Origin: Pseudomonadota bacterium
GTDB taxonomy: Bacteria > Pseudomonadota > Alphaproteobacteria > Puniceispirillales > Marisalimonadaceae
Length of the DNA: 45,165 nucleotides
Direction: 5' to 3'
Assembly: GCA_027625145.1 (NCBI GenBank)
Contig: JAQBXK010000014.1
Coordinates: forward strand, 1 to 45,165
Part shown: piece after piece, positions 1-8,749 of the stretch
Layout of the letters: each line of letters starts with the position of its first letter
Numbering within the stretch: position 1 is the stretch's first letter
The notes under the pieces: generated by a model
The model's database searches: none
Told to the model about the DNA's origin: nothing
Seen by the model: the letters and a program-made list of their open reading frames with translations, nothing else
Position numbers and translations under genes: made by a program

Positions 1-103
1 TAAAAGCTAAGAATTTTTTCTGTGCTTTTTTTTTTACTAATATTGGTCTATTAATTTAAATTATATAAAAATATTTTTAAAAAATTTATAATGAGTATAA
101 CTT

Positions 104-1102
104 TTGAACTTTGATGAAAAATTTTCAGTTGCTCCAATGATGGATTGGACGGATCAACATTGCAGATATTTTCATAGATTAATATCAAGGCATTCAACTT
201 TATATACAGAAATGATTTCTGCTGATGCAATTATCTATGGCCCAAGGGAAAAGTTATTAAATTTTAATAAAGAAGAGTTGCCGTGTATTCTTCAATTAGG
301 TGGCAATGATCCATATAACTTGGCGAATGCCAGCAAATATGGACAAGACTATGGATACTCTAAAATAAATCTTAATATAGGTTGTCCATCAAATAGAGTG
401 CAGAACGGAGCGTTTGGAGCTTGTTTAATGAAAAGTCCTAAATTAGTGGCGGACTGTATTAAAGCTATTAAAGATAAATGTCATATACCTGTTACAATAA
501 AATGTAGAATAGGTGTAGATGATATGGATGAGATAAAAGGGTTAGATGAATTTGTTGATGAAGTATCTGAAACAGGTGTAAGTGAATTTATTATTCACGC
601 AAGAAAAGCTATTTTAAATGGTTTAAGTCCAAAACAAAATAGAGAAATTCCACCATTAAATTATGATAGAGTTGGTTCTTTAAAAAAAAGAAGATCAGAT
701 TTAAAAATTATATTAAATGGAGGAATTTCATCAATAGATGAAGGTAAAGAATTAATGAAGACATATAGTCTTGATGGGTTTATGGTAGGAAGAGAAGCTT
801 ATAAAAATCCTTATGTATTATCGTCTGTTGATAAAGATATTTTTGAAAAGAAAGCCAATTTAAAAACAAGATATCAAATTGCAATGCAGATGGCGAAGTA
901 TATTGATAGTTTTATGAAACAAGATGAACCTCGTGTTCATTCTGTTACTCGTCATATGCTAGGATTATATAATGGTTTGCCAGGAGCAAGAGAATGGAGA
1001 AGAGTTTTAAGTGAAAAAGCAAAATATGCTAAGGATGGTGATATTTTAAGAGTTGCTACAGATAGTATAGAAAATGTAATACAAAGAAAAAATGTAGCCT
1101 AA
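104..1102 (+). CDS. dusA: tRNA-dihydrouridine(20/20a) synthase DusA
   Basis: FMN-dependent enzyme that reduces uridine to dihydrouridine at D-loop positions 20/20a of tRNA. The N-terminus carries the DusA signature SVAPMMDWTD (residues 8-17). The NIGCPS motif supplies the catalytic cysteine (C94). An NGGI phosphate-binding turn and GFMVGREAYKNP follow in the barrel, and the C-terminal half has the DusA-specific LGLYNGLPGAREWRR. At 332 aa it has normal family length. The start is TTG: an in-frame stop lies at 98-100 and the next Met falls inside the FMN-site motif, so little choice remains. No clear Shine-Dalgarno precedes it. yciB follows 14 bases later, so the two are probably cotranscribed. 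Confidence 0.95.
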   Translation: MNFDEKFSVAPMMDWTDQHCRYFHRLISRHSTLYTEMISADAIIYGPREKLLNFNKEELPCILQLGGNDPYNLANASKYGQDYGYSKINLNIGCPSNRVQNGAFGACLMKSPKLVADCIKAIKDKCHIPVTIKCRIGVDDMDEIKGLDEFVDEVSETGVSEFIIHARKAILNGLSPKQNREIPPLNYDRVGSLKKRRSDLKIILNGGISSIDEGKELMKTYSLDGFMVGREAYKNPYVLSSVDKDIFEKKANLKTRYQIAMQMAKYIDSFMKQDEPRVHSVTRHMLGLYNGLPGAREWRRVLSEKAKYAKDGDILRVATDSIENVIQRKNVA

Positions 1103-1116
1103 TTAGGAGATTTAAA

Positions 1117-1674
1117 GTGAGTGAATTAAACAAAAAAGAAAGTTATAGAACTATTTTAGAAATGGGGCCTTTACTTCTTTTTTTTGGAGTTAATTATTTT
1201 TATGGAATCATGGCCGGTACAACAGTTTTAGTTGTTAGTACTTTGATATCTTTAGCTCTTTCATGGTATTTATATAAAAATATTCCAATGATGGCTGCGG
1301 CTGGATGTGTTGCAGTGGTTTTCTTTGGAGGGTTAACAATATTTTTTGATGATGATTTTTTTATAAAAATCAAACCAACTATAGTTTCTATTATTATAGC
1401 TGGTGTATTAGCTGTTGGTAAGATTTTAGGAAAGAACCCTTTAGCATCTGTTATGAAATCAGCTGTAAGTCTTCAAATGGAAGGTTGGAATAAGCTGACA
1501 TGGCTTTGGATTTTTATGTTTATTATAATGGCTATTGCTAATGAAATAGCATGGAGAAACCTTACAACAGATGAATGGGTTTCATTTAAAGCTTTTGGAA
1601 TACCTGTGCTATCTCTTTGTTTCGGGTTGCTTTCATTACCAATTATGCAAAAATATCAAATCAAAAAGGATTAA
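1117..1674 (+). CDS. yciB: inner membrane septation protein YciB (IspZ family)
   Basis: A 185-aa polytopic inner-membrane protein of the YciB/IspZ family, linked in enterobacteria to septation and envelope integrity; the biochemical role is unsettled. The sequence has about five hydrophobic segments, the early family motif EMGPLLLFFGVNY (residues 15-27) and the late motif NEIAWRNLTTDEWVSFK. The start is GTG, with AGGAG at 1105-1109 seven bases upstream. Its last four bases overlap the end of ccmI on the opposite strand, so the two genes converge with no spacer. Confidence 0.9.
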   Translation: MSELNKKESYRTILEMGPLLLFFGVNYFYGIMAGTTVLVVSTLISLALSWYLYKNIPMMAAAGCVAVVFFGGLTIFFDDDFFIKIKPTIVSIIIAGVLAVGKILGKNPLASVMKSAVSLQMEGWNKLTWLWIFMFIIMAIANEIAWRNLTTDEWVSFKAFGIPVLSLCFGLLSLPIMQKYQIKKD

Positions 1675-2915
1675 TTTTCTTTTTTAAGATCAATAAGTTT
1701 CTTAATAATTTCTTTTTTTATAATAGAATCTTTTGGTAAATTTTTAATTAGAAATTCCCATGTATTTATGGCGGCTTTGTTGTTTCCTTTTTTTAAAAAT
1801 ATTAGGCCTTTAAAAAAAAGGGCCTCAATATTTTTAGATTCTAATGTTAATATATCTTGGATTAAGGTTTCTATTTCATTCGTAATTTGAGGTTTTGCAT
1901 CAGATGGCATTAATTCTTTTAGTAATATAATTTTCAGATCAATTTTGTCAGGACTTATTTCAGTCGCTGTTCGTATAGCATTAATTGCTTTTTCCTGATT
2001 ATTTAATACTTTGTAAGATCTATAAAGTTTAATCCATCCTGAAAGATCACTCTTTACCTTAGTTAAACGATTAGCAAGTTGTTCAACCATTTCATAAATT
2101 CTTATATCTTGATCTTTTTTATTTAAATTTGTTATCTCACTTATTACTGTATTATCATTTTTTTTTGAAGAAGGAGTGGCGTTGGATAGTTTATTTTTAA
2201 GTATGTCATCATTTATTCCAATATTTCTGCCAGCAGTCTTTATATTAATTTCAAGATCTTTTTTCCATGGATCGTTAATTTTAGTATTTTTATATAAATT
2301 AACCCATATTTCATAAGCCTTTTTCTCGTTGCCAATTTGAGATGCAGCTAATCCAGACAGAAAGTTCGCACCAGGATCAGCTGGATTTTCATCTAGTGCA
2401 CTGTTTATTAATTGGATGGCTTTAGACGTGACTTGACCATCAGCTCTTCTTACGATTGCTTGAGCAAGTAAAGATTTTATTTTCGGGGTGTCTATAATTA
2501 ATATCAATTTTTCTAAACTAGAAATCTCTAATTCAATATTGTCTGTTCTTGATGCAGTTGAAGCTATTTCTAAAAGCAAACCTGTATCTTTTGGAGTTTT
2601 CTTTAATTGTAAAACTAATTTTTTTAATTCTTTTTTATTTTTATTTAAGATTTCATTTTTTAAAATATTATTTTTAATTATTTCTTCTTTTGAAGAGTAT
2701 ATTTTATTTATTTTTATATTTGGAGATCCAATTTGAAAGTAAATAAAAAAACTTATTAATATTATAAATAAAAAAGATACAACAATAAAATTTTTTGGAT
2801 TTCTTAAATATGGCATATTGAAGTTTAGAAACGGCTTATCGATATTCAATTCTAAGTTTCTAAAAATATAAAAAATTAAAAAAAAACTGATTAAAATTAT
2901 TATAAAAAACAACAT
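1671..2915 (-). CDS. ccmI: cytochrome c maturation protein CcmI (CycH), TPR protein
   Basis: Apocytochrome c chaperone of the Ccm system I. CcmI presents unfolded apocytochrome to the CcmF/CcmH heme ligation complex. Two N-terminal membrane segments (about residues 1-18 and 43-62) flank a short loop. The remainder (414 aa in all) is lysine/asparagine-rich and helical, with TPR-like units (for example the stretch with ALDENPADPGANFLSGLAA near residue 180). The TPR repeats are degenerate, as usual for CycH. It is the last gene of the ccmA-I operon and begins 26 bases after ccmH. Identity rests on membrane topology, TPR content and position; the primary sequence alone is weakly conserved. Confidence 0.85.
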   Translation of the reverse strand: MLFFIIILISFFLIFYIFRNLELNIDKPFLNFNMPYLRNPKNFIVVSFLFIILISFFIYFQIGSPNIKINKIYSSKEEIIKNNILKNEILNKNKKELKKLVLQLKKTPKDTGLLLEIASTASRTDNIELEISSLEKLILIIDTPKIKSLLAQAIVRRADGQVTSKAIQLINSALDENPADPGANFLSGLAASQIGNEKKAYEIWVNLYKNTKINDPWKKDLEINIKTAGRNIGINDDILKNKLSNATPSSKKNDNTVISEITNLNKKDQDIRIYEMVEQLANRLTKVKSDLSGWIKLYRSYKVLNNQEKAINAIRTATEISPDKIDLKIILLKELMPSDAKPQITNEIETLIQDILTLESKNIEALFFKGLIFLKKGNNKAAINTWEFLIKNLPKDSIIKKEIIKKLIDLKKEN

Positions 2916-2941
2916 ATAAAATATTTTTTTCCTTTAATAGA

Positions 2942-3334
2942 TTATTTCTTTAAAAATTTAAACATTACAAAACAGCCACTTATTAAAATTAAAAAAGGCA
3001 GTAACCAAAGTAAAATGGTGTTGGTCTTAAATGGAGGATTTAAAAGAATATAATCTCCATATCTATTACTTAGATAATTATAAATTTCTTTATTACTTAA
3101 TCCATCTATAATTTTCCCCTTTATTAAAACTCTTAAATCTTTTGCTAGTTCGGAATTAGACTCATCTATGCTTTGATTTCTACACACTAGGCATCTAATG
3201 TTTTGTGAAATTTCTCTTGTTTTGTTAATTATTTCATCCTTATTTAAACTTTGATTATCAGCAAAAACATAAGATTGAGGTGTAATCATAAAGCTAAAAA
3301 TTAATATCATGTAGAATTTTAAAATATTTATCAT
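2942..3334 (-). CDS. ccmH: cytochrome c maturation protein CcmH (CycL)
   Basis: Periplasm-facing thiol-redox subunit of the cytochrome c heme ligation complex. It contains the family motif RCLVCRNQS with the redox cysteine pair C-x-x-C, then the conserved helical region with LAKDLR and RYGDYILLNPPF. A C-terminal membrane helix (LLWLLPFLI) follows, and an N-terminal signal segment ends near YVFA. This is the short single-domain CcmH of alphaproteobacteria; the TPR part is the separate ccmI gene. I chose the ATG at 3334. An in-frame TTG two codons upstream (3340) would add two residues, and neither has a strong ribosome site. ccmG ends 10 bases upstream. Confidence 0.93.
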   Translation of the reverse strand: MINILKFYMILIFSFMITPQSYVFADNQSLNKDEIINKTREISQNIRCLVCRNQSIDESNSELAKDLRVLIKGKIIDGLSNKEIYNYLSNRYGDYILLNPPFKTNTILLWLLPFLILISGCFVMFKFLKK

Positions 3335-3344
3335 TGTCAAAATC

Positions 3345-3893
3345 TTATTCTAATAAAGGTAAAATATCTGTTTTATAAACATCATATAATAACGGGCCGG
3401 CATGCCTATAAATTATAATTCCATTCCTGTTAATTAGAAATGTTTCAGGAACTCCGTATACACCCCATTCTATTGCAACTTTACCTAGATTATCTAATCC
3501 AATTTTATCGTAAGGGTTTCCATAATCATTTAAAAATTTTTTATTATCTTCAGCGTTATCTTTATATGCGATACCAATTACAGGTATAAATTTAGATAAC
3601 TCTTCTACAACTGGAGCTTCTATTCTGCATGGTGCACACCATGAAGCAAAAAAGTTAACAGCAAAAATATTGTTTTTAAAGTCATTAAAATTTATATTTT
3701 TATTTATTTTTTTATCATAGTTAATTTCAGGAATTGAAATTAAAGGGATAGATTTTCCAATTAGTTGTGATTTTAGTTCCTTTGTATCTTTTAAATCATA
3801 TTTAACTTGGTAGAGAACTAATCCTAATACAAGCACAATAGAAAAAAATAATATTAAAGGTAACATCTTAATAATTTTGACGTTATAACTCAT
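3345..3893 (-). CDS. ccmG: thiol:disulfide interchange protein CcmG (DsbE)
   Basis: Membrane-anchored periplasmic thioredoxin-like reductase that keeps the CXXCH cysteines of apocytochrome c reduced for heme attachment. One N-terminal membrane helix (residues 10-28) precedes a thioredoxin fold. The active site is WCAPC (C86, C89) in the context NFFASWCAPCR, and the GVYGVPETFLI segment contains the cis-proline. Length (182 aa) is typical. Its start directly abuts the ccmF stop, which suggests tight translational coupling. Confidence 0.95.
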   Translation of the reverse strand: MSYNVKIIKMLPLILFFSIVLVLGLVLYQVKYDLKDTKELKSQLIGKSIPLISIPEINYDKKINKNINFNDFKNNIFAVNFFASWCAPCRIEAPVVEELSKFIPVIGIAYKDNAEDNKKFLNDYGNPYDKIGLDNLGKVAIEWGVYGVPETFLINRNGIIIYRHAGPLLYDVYKTDILPLLE

Positions 3894-5858
3894 TTAAATA
3901 GTGTTTCTTATAATTATGTTGGGCTTTGTTTTTCTATTTCTGAATATTGATATTATTCCTCCCAGTGCCATTAAACAAGCTCCACCCCATATCCAAGATA
4001 CTAACGGATTGTAATATAAACGAACAGACCAACCTATTTCTTTATTCCCATCTCCTAGAACTAAGTAAGTATCTCCAAAAAATTCACTAAGTATAGCCGC
4101 TTCTGTGGTTTGGGTTTGTTGAACAGGGTAAAAGCGTTTCTCCGGCTTAAGAGTATCAATTAGATTATTATTTTTTGAAAGTGTGAATATAGCCATCTCA
4201 GACTTATAGTTTGGACCACTTTCAAATTTTACATCATCAAATTTTAGAGATCTATCTCCTATTTTTATAATATCTCCAATATTCTTTCTACCATTAATTT
4301 CAGTTTTAAAAAACTGTTCTCCGGTAATTCCTGCTAGGAAAACAGCTACCCCTAAATGAGCAATATGCATTCCTAAATTATTATTTATTAATTGATTTAG
4401 CCAAGATCTAAATTCACCCTTTTTAAGGTTGTTTAATTTAGTTTGACTTATAAAATTAATCAAAACTCCTGAAAAAAGCCAAATGGAGAGAGAACCACAA
4501 ACTATAGAGAATAACGTTGCACCTTTAATCATCGACAATACTAGGGCACCTAGTACAGTTATAAAAATAATAAATAATATTTTTTTTGAAAAATTATTAT
4601 TTATTTTGGTTCCCCAATTTAAAAAAGGTGCGATAGCCATGATCAATATCACTGGAGCCATTATGGGAGCAAAAGTAGCATTATAATAAGCGGGTCCAAT
4701 TGAAATTTTTTCTCCATTGAATGCATCCAAAAACAAAGGGTACAACGTTCCGATTAAAATTGTTAATGTCGCGGTTGATAAAAATAAATTATTTATTAAT
4801 AAAGCAGTTTCTTTACTGAAAACACTAAACTCTATCTTTTTTTCTGTATATAAATCAGAGCTTCGAATAGCATATAAAATTAGAGGGACACCTGTCGCGA
4901 TTGTTAAAATGATTAAAATAAAAATACCTCTAGATGGATCGGTTGCAAATGCATGAACAGAGGTTAATAGTCCTGATCTAACGATGAATGTTCCAAGAAG
5001 TGAAAATGAAAATCCTAATATAGCAAGTAAAACCGTCCAGCTAACCAAGATCAATCTGGTTTCTAACAGTCTGACAGAGTGTAGTAGGGCTGTTGCAATT
5101 AGCCAAGGCATGAAAGAGGCATTCTCTACAGGGTCCCAAAACCACCAACCTCCCCAGCCTAATTCGTAATATGCCCACCAACTACCAAGAGCAATTCCAA
5201 GCGTTAAAGCTGACCAGGCTATAGTTATCCAGGGCCTTATTTGACGTGCCCATATCTGGTTTATTTCTCCTGTTATTAATGCTGCTACAGCAAATGAAAA
5301 AGAAACAGATAAACCTACATAACCCAAATACAAAATAGGAGGATGAAATGCTAGTCCTGGATCTTGTAATAAAGGGTTTAAACCTTTCCCATCTATTGGA
5401 GGAGTTTCCAACCTTTCAAAAGGGTTAGAAGTAAACAATATAAAAGCTAGGAATGAAAATAAGATTATTGTTTGCACGCCGAGTATTGAGGATAATAGTT
5501 TAAAAGAAATTTGACTTTTATTTCTCGAAATTAAATATGTAAAAAAAGTAAGTATTAAAGTCCATAACATTAGAGAACCTTCATGGTTCCCCCACAAGCC
5601 GCTAATTTTATAAATTAAGGGTTTAAGTGAATGAGAATTATTTGTAACAATTAGTAGAGAAAAATCAGAAATTATAAAGCTGTAAAGCAAGATGCTAAAT
5701 GAGCTGGATATAAGAATGAAATTTGTAACAGCAAATTTTTGGAGGATTATTAAATTTACTGTGTTTCTACTCCCTAATGTTATTATCCAAAATATTGACT
5801 GAATAAAGGAGCTAACAAAAGTAATAATGAGTAAAATATGACCAATTTCAGGAATCAT
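3894..5858 (-). CDS. ccmF: heme lyase subunit CcmF
   Basis: Large polytopic inner-membrane component of the cytochrome c heme ligation complex. It has the tryptophan-rich WWD domain (GGWWFWDPVENASFMPW) characteristic of heme-handling proteins and more than a dozen hydrophobic segments. A C-terminal periplasmic portion precedes the last helix. The frame is open to 5879, but family members begin MIPEIGH. That ATG (5858) overlaps the ccmE stop in an ATGA junction, the usual coupled start, so I place the start there (654 aa, normal length). Confidence 0.96.
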   Translation of the reverse strand: MIPEIGHILLIITFVSSFIQSIFWIITLGSRNTVNLIILQKFAVTNFILISSSFSILLYSFIISDFSLLIVTNNSHSLKPLIYKISGLWGNHEGSLMLWTLILTFFTYLISRNKSQISFKLLSSILGVQTIILFSFLAFILFTSNPFERLETPPIDGKGLNPLLQDPGLAFHPPILYLGYVGLSVSFSFAVAALITGEINQIWARQIRPWITIAWSALTLGIALGSWWAYYELGWGGWWFWDPVENASFMPWLIATALLHSVRLLETRLILVSWTVLLAILGFSFSLLGTFIVRSGLLTSVHAFATDPSRGIFILIILTIATGVPLILYAIRSSDLYTEKKIEFSVFSKETALLINNLFLSTATLTILIGTLYPLFLDAFNGEKISIGPAYYNATFAPIMAPVILIMAIAPFLNWGTKINNNFSKKILFIIFITVLGALVLSMIKGATLFSIVCGSLSIWLFSGVLINFISQTKLNNLKKGEFRSWLNQLINNNLGMHIAHLGVAVFLAGITGEQFFKTEINGRKNIGDIIKIGDRSLKFDDVKFESGPNYKSEMAIFTLSKNNNLIDTLKPEKRFYPVQQTQTTEAAILSEFFGDTYLVLGDGNKEIGWSVRLYYNPLVSWIWGGACLMALGGIISIFRNRKTKPNIIIRNTI

Positions 5859-6301
5859 TGTTTTATGTCTCCCTGCCAAACTCCATTTTTCTTTAGAGCT
5901 TCAGCAACTTCAGGAGGCATGTAGTTTTCATCATGTTTAGCAAGAACTTGGCTAGCAATTAAGTTATTTTTTATGAAAGTACCTTCAGCAATAATACCTT
6001 GACCTTCTCTAAATAAATCAGGCAGAGAGCCATCAAAATAAACTTTTATTTGGTGGCTTCTATCTGTGATGATAAAAGTAGTTTTATTATTTTCTATAAT
6101 CACTGAGTCTTCAAGAACAAGGCCTCCAATTCTAATTTTATTTTTTATATTTTTAGTTTCTCCATATTTCAATTTTAAATCATTAGGAGAGTAAAAATAT
6201 ATTATATTATCTTTAAGAGCCATCAGAATTAGTTGAGTTGCAATTCCTAAAATTATAATAATTAGAGTTATAATTACAAGGCGTCTATATTTAGGTTTCA
6301 T
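5855..6301 (-). CDS. ccmE: heme chaperone CcmE
   Basis: Periplasmic heme chaperone tethered by an N-terminal helix (residues 8-28). It binds heme covalently through a histidine and passes it to CcmF. The H-x-x-x-Y motif is present as HDENY (H123, Y127), followed by the MPPEVAEAL segment. Upstream is the OB-fold core with IRIGGLVLEDS. At 148 aa it has family length. Its stop overlaps the ccmF start by four bases (ATGA), and ccmD lies just upstream. Confidence 0.96.
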   Translation of the reverse strand: MKPKYRRLVIITLIIIILGIATQLILMALKDNIIYFYSPNDLKLKYGETKNIKNKIRIGGLVLEDSVIIENNKTTFIITDRSHQIKVYFDGSLPDLFREGQGIIAEGTFIKNNLIASQVLAKHDENYMPPEVAEALKKNGVWQGDIKQ

Positions 6302-6320
6302 TTAATTAATATCATATAAA

Positions 6321-6479
6321 TTAACTGTTTAATTCTTCTAATTTCTTTAACATTTTTTTTGCTTTCTTTGATAGATATATAGAACGAAAAGTTAAAAAAA
6401 TTAAAATAAAAAATGTTAAAATATAACTAGGCCAGATATATATATTATAGCCGTCCATAAACCAAAACTCATTTATCAT
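6321..6479 (-). CDS. ccmD: heme exporter protein CcmD (small membrane protein)
   Basis: A 52-codon frame between ccmC and ccmE on the same strand. The product begins MINEFWFMDGYNIYIWPSY, has one membrane helix (about residues 18-32) and ends in a basic, lysine-rich tail (KKAKKMLKKLEEL). A small protein with an aromatic W-P-S-Y before a single helix and a basic tail, in this position, is the CcmD pattern. CcmD helps release holo-CcmE from CcmABC. The ribosome site AAGG overlaps the ccmC stop codon five bases before the ATG. This completes the operon. Confidence 0.85.
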   Translation of the reverse strand: MINEFWFMDGYNIYIWPSYILTFFILIFLTFRSIYLSKKAKKMLKKLEELNS

Positions 6480-6483
6480 ATTA

Positions 6484-7224
6484 TCACCTTATATTTGAAA
6501 TTTCATTAAGGTTTAATTTTAAAATTAACGCCTCACATTTTTTCTCAATTAGTTTAGTTTTTACATTAAGTATAATGATATATGAGGCAAACGAGCAAAA
6601 TCCAATAATCATTAGAACTAAGGGTAAAAGCATTTGTCCGTCTATAGTTGGCCCATCAAATTTTAATAGGCTTGAAGGCTGATGCAATGTATGCCACCAA
6701 TCTACTGAGAATTTTATAATAGGTAAATTTATAATTCCTACTATTGCCAGTACAGCAGCAGATTTTGATCCATCAATTTTTCTTTCAAATGCATTTGATA
6801 ATAAAATATAACCTAGGTAAAAGAAAAATAAAATAAGCATAGATGTCAATCGCGCATCCCACACCCACCAAGTTCCCCACATTGGCTTTCCCCATAAAGA
6901 TCCTGTTGCAAGAGTTAATAATGAGAATAAAGCTCCAATAGGTGCTGTTGACCGTGACATTAGGTCAGCTAAAGGATGCTTCCAAACTATGTAAAAAATA
7001 GATGAAATTGCTAGAAGCAAATATAATCCAGAGGCTAGCCAAGCAGAAGGAACATGGACATACATAATTCTTACAGCATGTCCTTGTTGATAATCTTTTG
7101 GGCTATCATAAAGTCCAAAATATAAGCCTAAGATAATAGTTATTAATGATGCTAAAAGCAAAATAGGCTGTATCTTATTTGTAATTCTATTAAATCTATT
7201 TGGATTAGCTAACCAATCAAACAT
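6484..7224 (-). CDS. ccmC: heme exporter/handling protein CcmC
   Basis: Inner-membrane protein that presents heme to CcmE. Six hydrophobic segments surround the tryptophan-rich motif WGTWWVWDARLTS (about residues 116-128). The two flanking histidine contexts VHVPSAW (H57) and WWHTLHQ (H178/H181) match the heme-axial-ligand positions of the family. Length is 246 aa. A 72-base spacer, the largest in the operon, separates it from ccmB and holds a 9-bp hairpin. Confidence 0.96.
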   Translation of the reverse strand: MFDWLANPNRFNRITNKIQPILLLASLITIILGLYFGLYDSPKDYQQGHAVRIMYVHVPSAWLASGLYLLLAISSIFYIVWKHPLADLMSRSTAPIGALFSLLTLATGSLWGKPMWGTWWVWDARLTSMLILFFFYLGYILLSNAFERKIDGSKSAAVLAIVGIINLPIIKFSVDWWHTLHQPSSLLKFDGPTIDGQMLLPLVLMIIGFCSFASYIIILNVKTKLIEKKCEALILKLNLNEISNIR

Positions 7225-7258
7225 ACGCTTTAAACTTCCATGACATTATATAGATTTT

Positions 7259-7297
7259 AGAAAGTTTTATCATATATTTCTCCGAAGTAAACTTTCT
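7259..7297 (-). repeat. inverted repeat between ccmB and ccmC
   Basis: Perfect 9-bp arms AGAAAGTTT (7259-7267) and AAACTTTCT (7289-7297) enclose a 21-base loop. The element begins at the ccmB stop codon and fills half of the only sizeable spacer in the operon. A TATAAT-like hexamer follows on the minus strand (about 7244-7249). No T-run follows the stem, so it does not look like a standard terminator. An mRNA-processing or stability element is possible. Confidence 0.45.
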
Positions 7298-7989
7298 TAC
7301 CTACTTATTGCTATTCTTATTAATATAGCGGAAATAAATGGCGATATAACAAGGTATATTAAGCTAAACGCAATTAATAAAAATAAATTGGGCAAAGGAG
7401 AAAGTCCTATTTTAATGGATTCATTAACACCTACTCCAAATATTAAAATAGGAATAATTAAAGGTAAAATAATTACAGGTAATAAAACATTTCCTCTTCT
7501 TGCTCCTAGAATTAAAGCAGCGCCAATTATACCTATAAAGCATATGCTTAATCCTCCAATTGACATACTTAATATAAGCCATGGTATTTGATTGAATTCT
7601 AAACCTAGTAATATAGCAAATATTGGAGAAGTTATAATCAAAGGAATTATCACAATTATCCAATGAGAAATACTTTTAGCTAATAATACTATTTCTAATG
7701 GAATTGGACTTGTAGCGATTTGATCAAGCCAACCATTAGTATAGTCTCTTTGTATCATTTTTTCTAAAGATGGGATTATTGCTATGATTAATCCTATCCA
7801 TAGAACAGCATTGGAAACAATATCTAGTTTCTCTTGTATTGGACCAATCCCCATTGGGAATAATATGATTATTAAAAGCATAAAACCAAAAATTGAAACA
7901 ATGTCAAATAATGAACGAGAGTTTATTAATATGTCTCTTTTAATGTGACTAATAAATAAATATATCCAATTTAATTCTTTGTTATTCAT
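7297..7989 (-). CDS. ccmB: heme exporter ABC permease CcmB
   Basis: Membrane subunit of the CcmAB ABC complex, which uses ATP to release holo-CcmE from CcmC. It is 230 aa with six hydrophobic segments; family-typical features include the early RDILI motif and RRGNVLLPVIILPL near residue 165. The start codon overlaps the ccmA stop in an ATGA junction. Conserved length, topology and operon position support the call. Confidence 0.93.
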   Translation of the reverse strand: MNNKELNWIYLFISHIKRDILINSRSLFDIVSIFGFMLLIIILFPMGIGPIQEKLDIVSNAVLWIGLIIAIIPSLEKMIQRDYTNGWLDQIATSPIPLEIVLLAKSISHWIIVIIPLIITSPIFAILLGLEFNQIPWLILSMSIGGLSICFIGIIGAALILGARRGNVLLPVIILPLIIPILIFGVGVNESIKIGLSPLPNLFLLIAFSLIYLVISPFISAILIRIAISR

Positions 7990-8630
7990 ATTGTTTTTAC
8001 ATTTCTTAATTTGTCTATATCAAGAGTGTCATAATCTTTTATTAAACTTTTTTTGTCATGGCTGGCGATTAAGATTGAGCCTTTCATTTTAATAAACTTT
8101 GAAAGTAAACTTTGTAATAAAAGATAACTAGAATGATCCAATGCATTAGTAGGTTCATCTAATAGCCAAAAATCTACTTCATTAAAAAAACTAAAATATA
8201 ATCTTGCTAAGGCAGCCCGTTTTTTTAATCCATCTGAACATTGGGATATATAAAAATTCATATATTTTTGCATTCCAACGCTTTCTAGAGCCAAAACCAG
8301 ATTTTCTTTATTCGTATCCCATCCTTTAATCTTTACCCAAGTTAGAAGGTTTTCTCTAACTGTCAGTTCATCTGATAAACCATTTTTATTATCTATAAAA
8401 ATTAGTTTTCTAACCCATTGTTCTTTTGCATGAAAAATATTAACCCCATTTTGATTTATTTCTCCACCTTCTATAGGTGTTAAGCCAGCTATTGTTCGTA
8501 ATAATGTAGATTTACCAGACCCATTTTTTCCTTTGATTAAAGTTAATGTAGAAGTTTTTATTTCTGCATTTAATCCAGAAAATACAATTCTTGATCCTCT
8601 ATATATGTTTAAATTTTTAAGATTAAGCAT
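7986..8630 (-). CDS. ccmA: heme exporter ABC ATPase CcmA
   Basis: Cytoplasmic ATPase of the CcmAB complex. Walker A is GKNGSGKST (residues 34-42) and Walker B is WLLDEPTNALD (about 155-165). The ABC signature is degenerate: where CcmA proteins usually read LSxGQxRR, this one has CSDGLKKR (residues 131-138). At 214 aa it has normal CcmA length. It is the first gene of the operon, divergent from acnA across a 184-base intergenic region. Confidence 0.94.
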   Translation of the reverse strand: MLNLKNLNIYRGSRIVFSGLNAEIKTSTLTLIKGKNGSGKSTLLRTIAGLTPIEGGEINQNGVNIFHAKEQWVRKLIFIDNKNGLSDELTVRENLLTWVKIKGWDTNKENLVLALESVGMQKYMNFYISQCSDGLKKRAALARLYFSFFNEVDFWLLDEPTNALDHSSYLLLQSLLSKFIKMKGSILIASHDKKSLIKDYDTLDIDKLRNVKTI

Positions 8631-8749
8631 TTAAAACTCAAATAGACGTTTAAATTTATACTTTATATATTGTAGAATATTCTTGCAAATTATATGAAAT
8701 GAAAATGGCACTTTTCAAACTAATTAAGTAGTAGTATACATATGTTTAG

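Noticed and set aside
7424-7663. 79-codon frame on the minus strand inside ccmB
   Set aside because: It is an out-of-frame shadow of ccmB on the same strand, with no ribosome site and no recognisable protein features. The same applies to the other long antisense frames inside nrdJ, clpA, sulP and ccmF.
8674-8684. Irr/ICE-type iron box in the acnA leader
   Set aside because: TAGAA and TTCTT are present, but the spacer is two bases rather than the three of TTTAGAA-N3-TTCTAAA and the outer bases do not match; a 10-bp palindrome in A/T-rich DNA is easily accidental.
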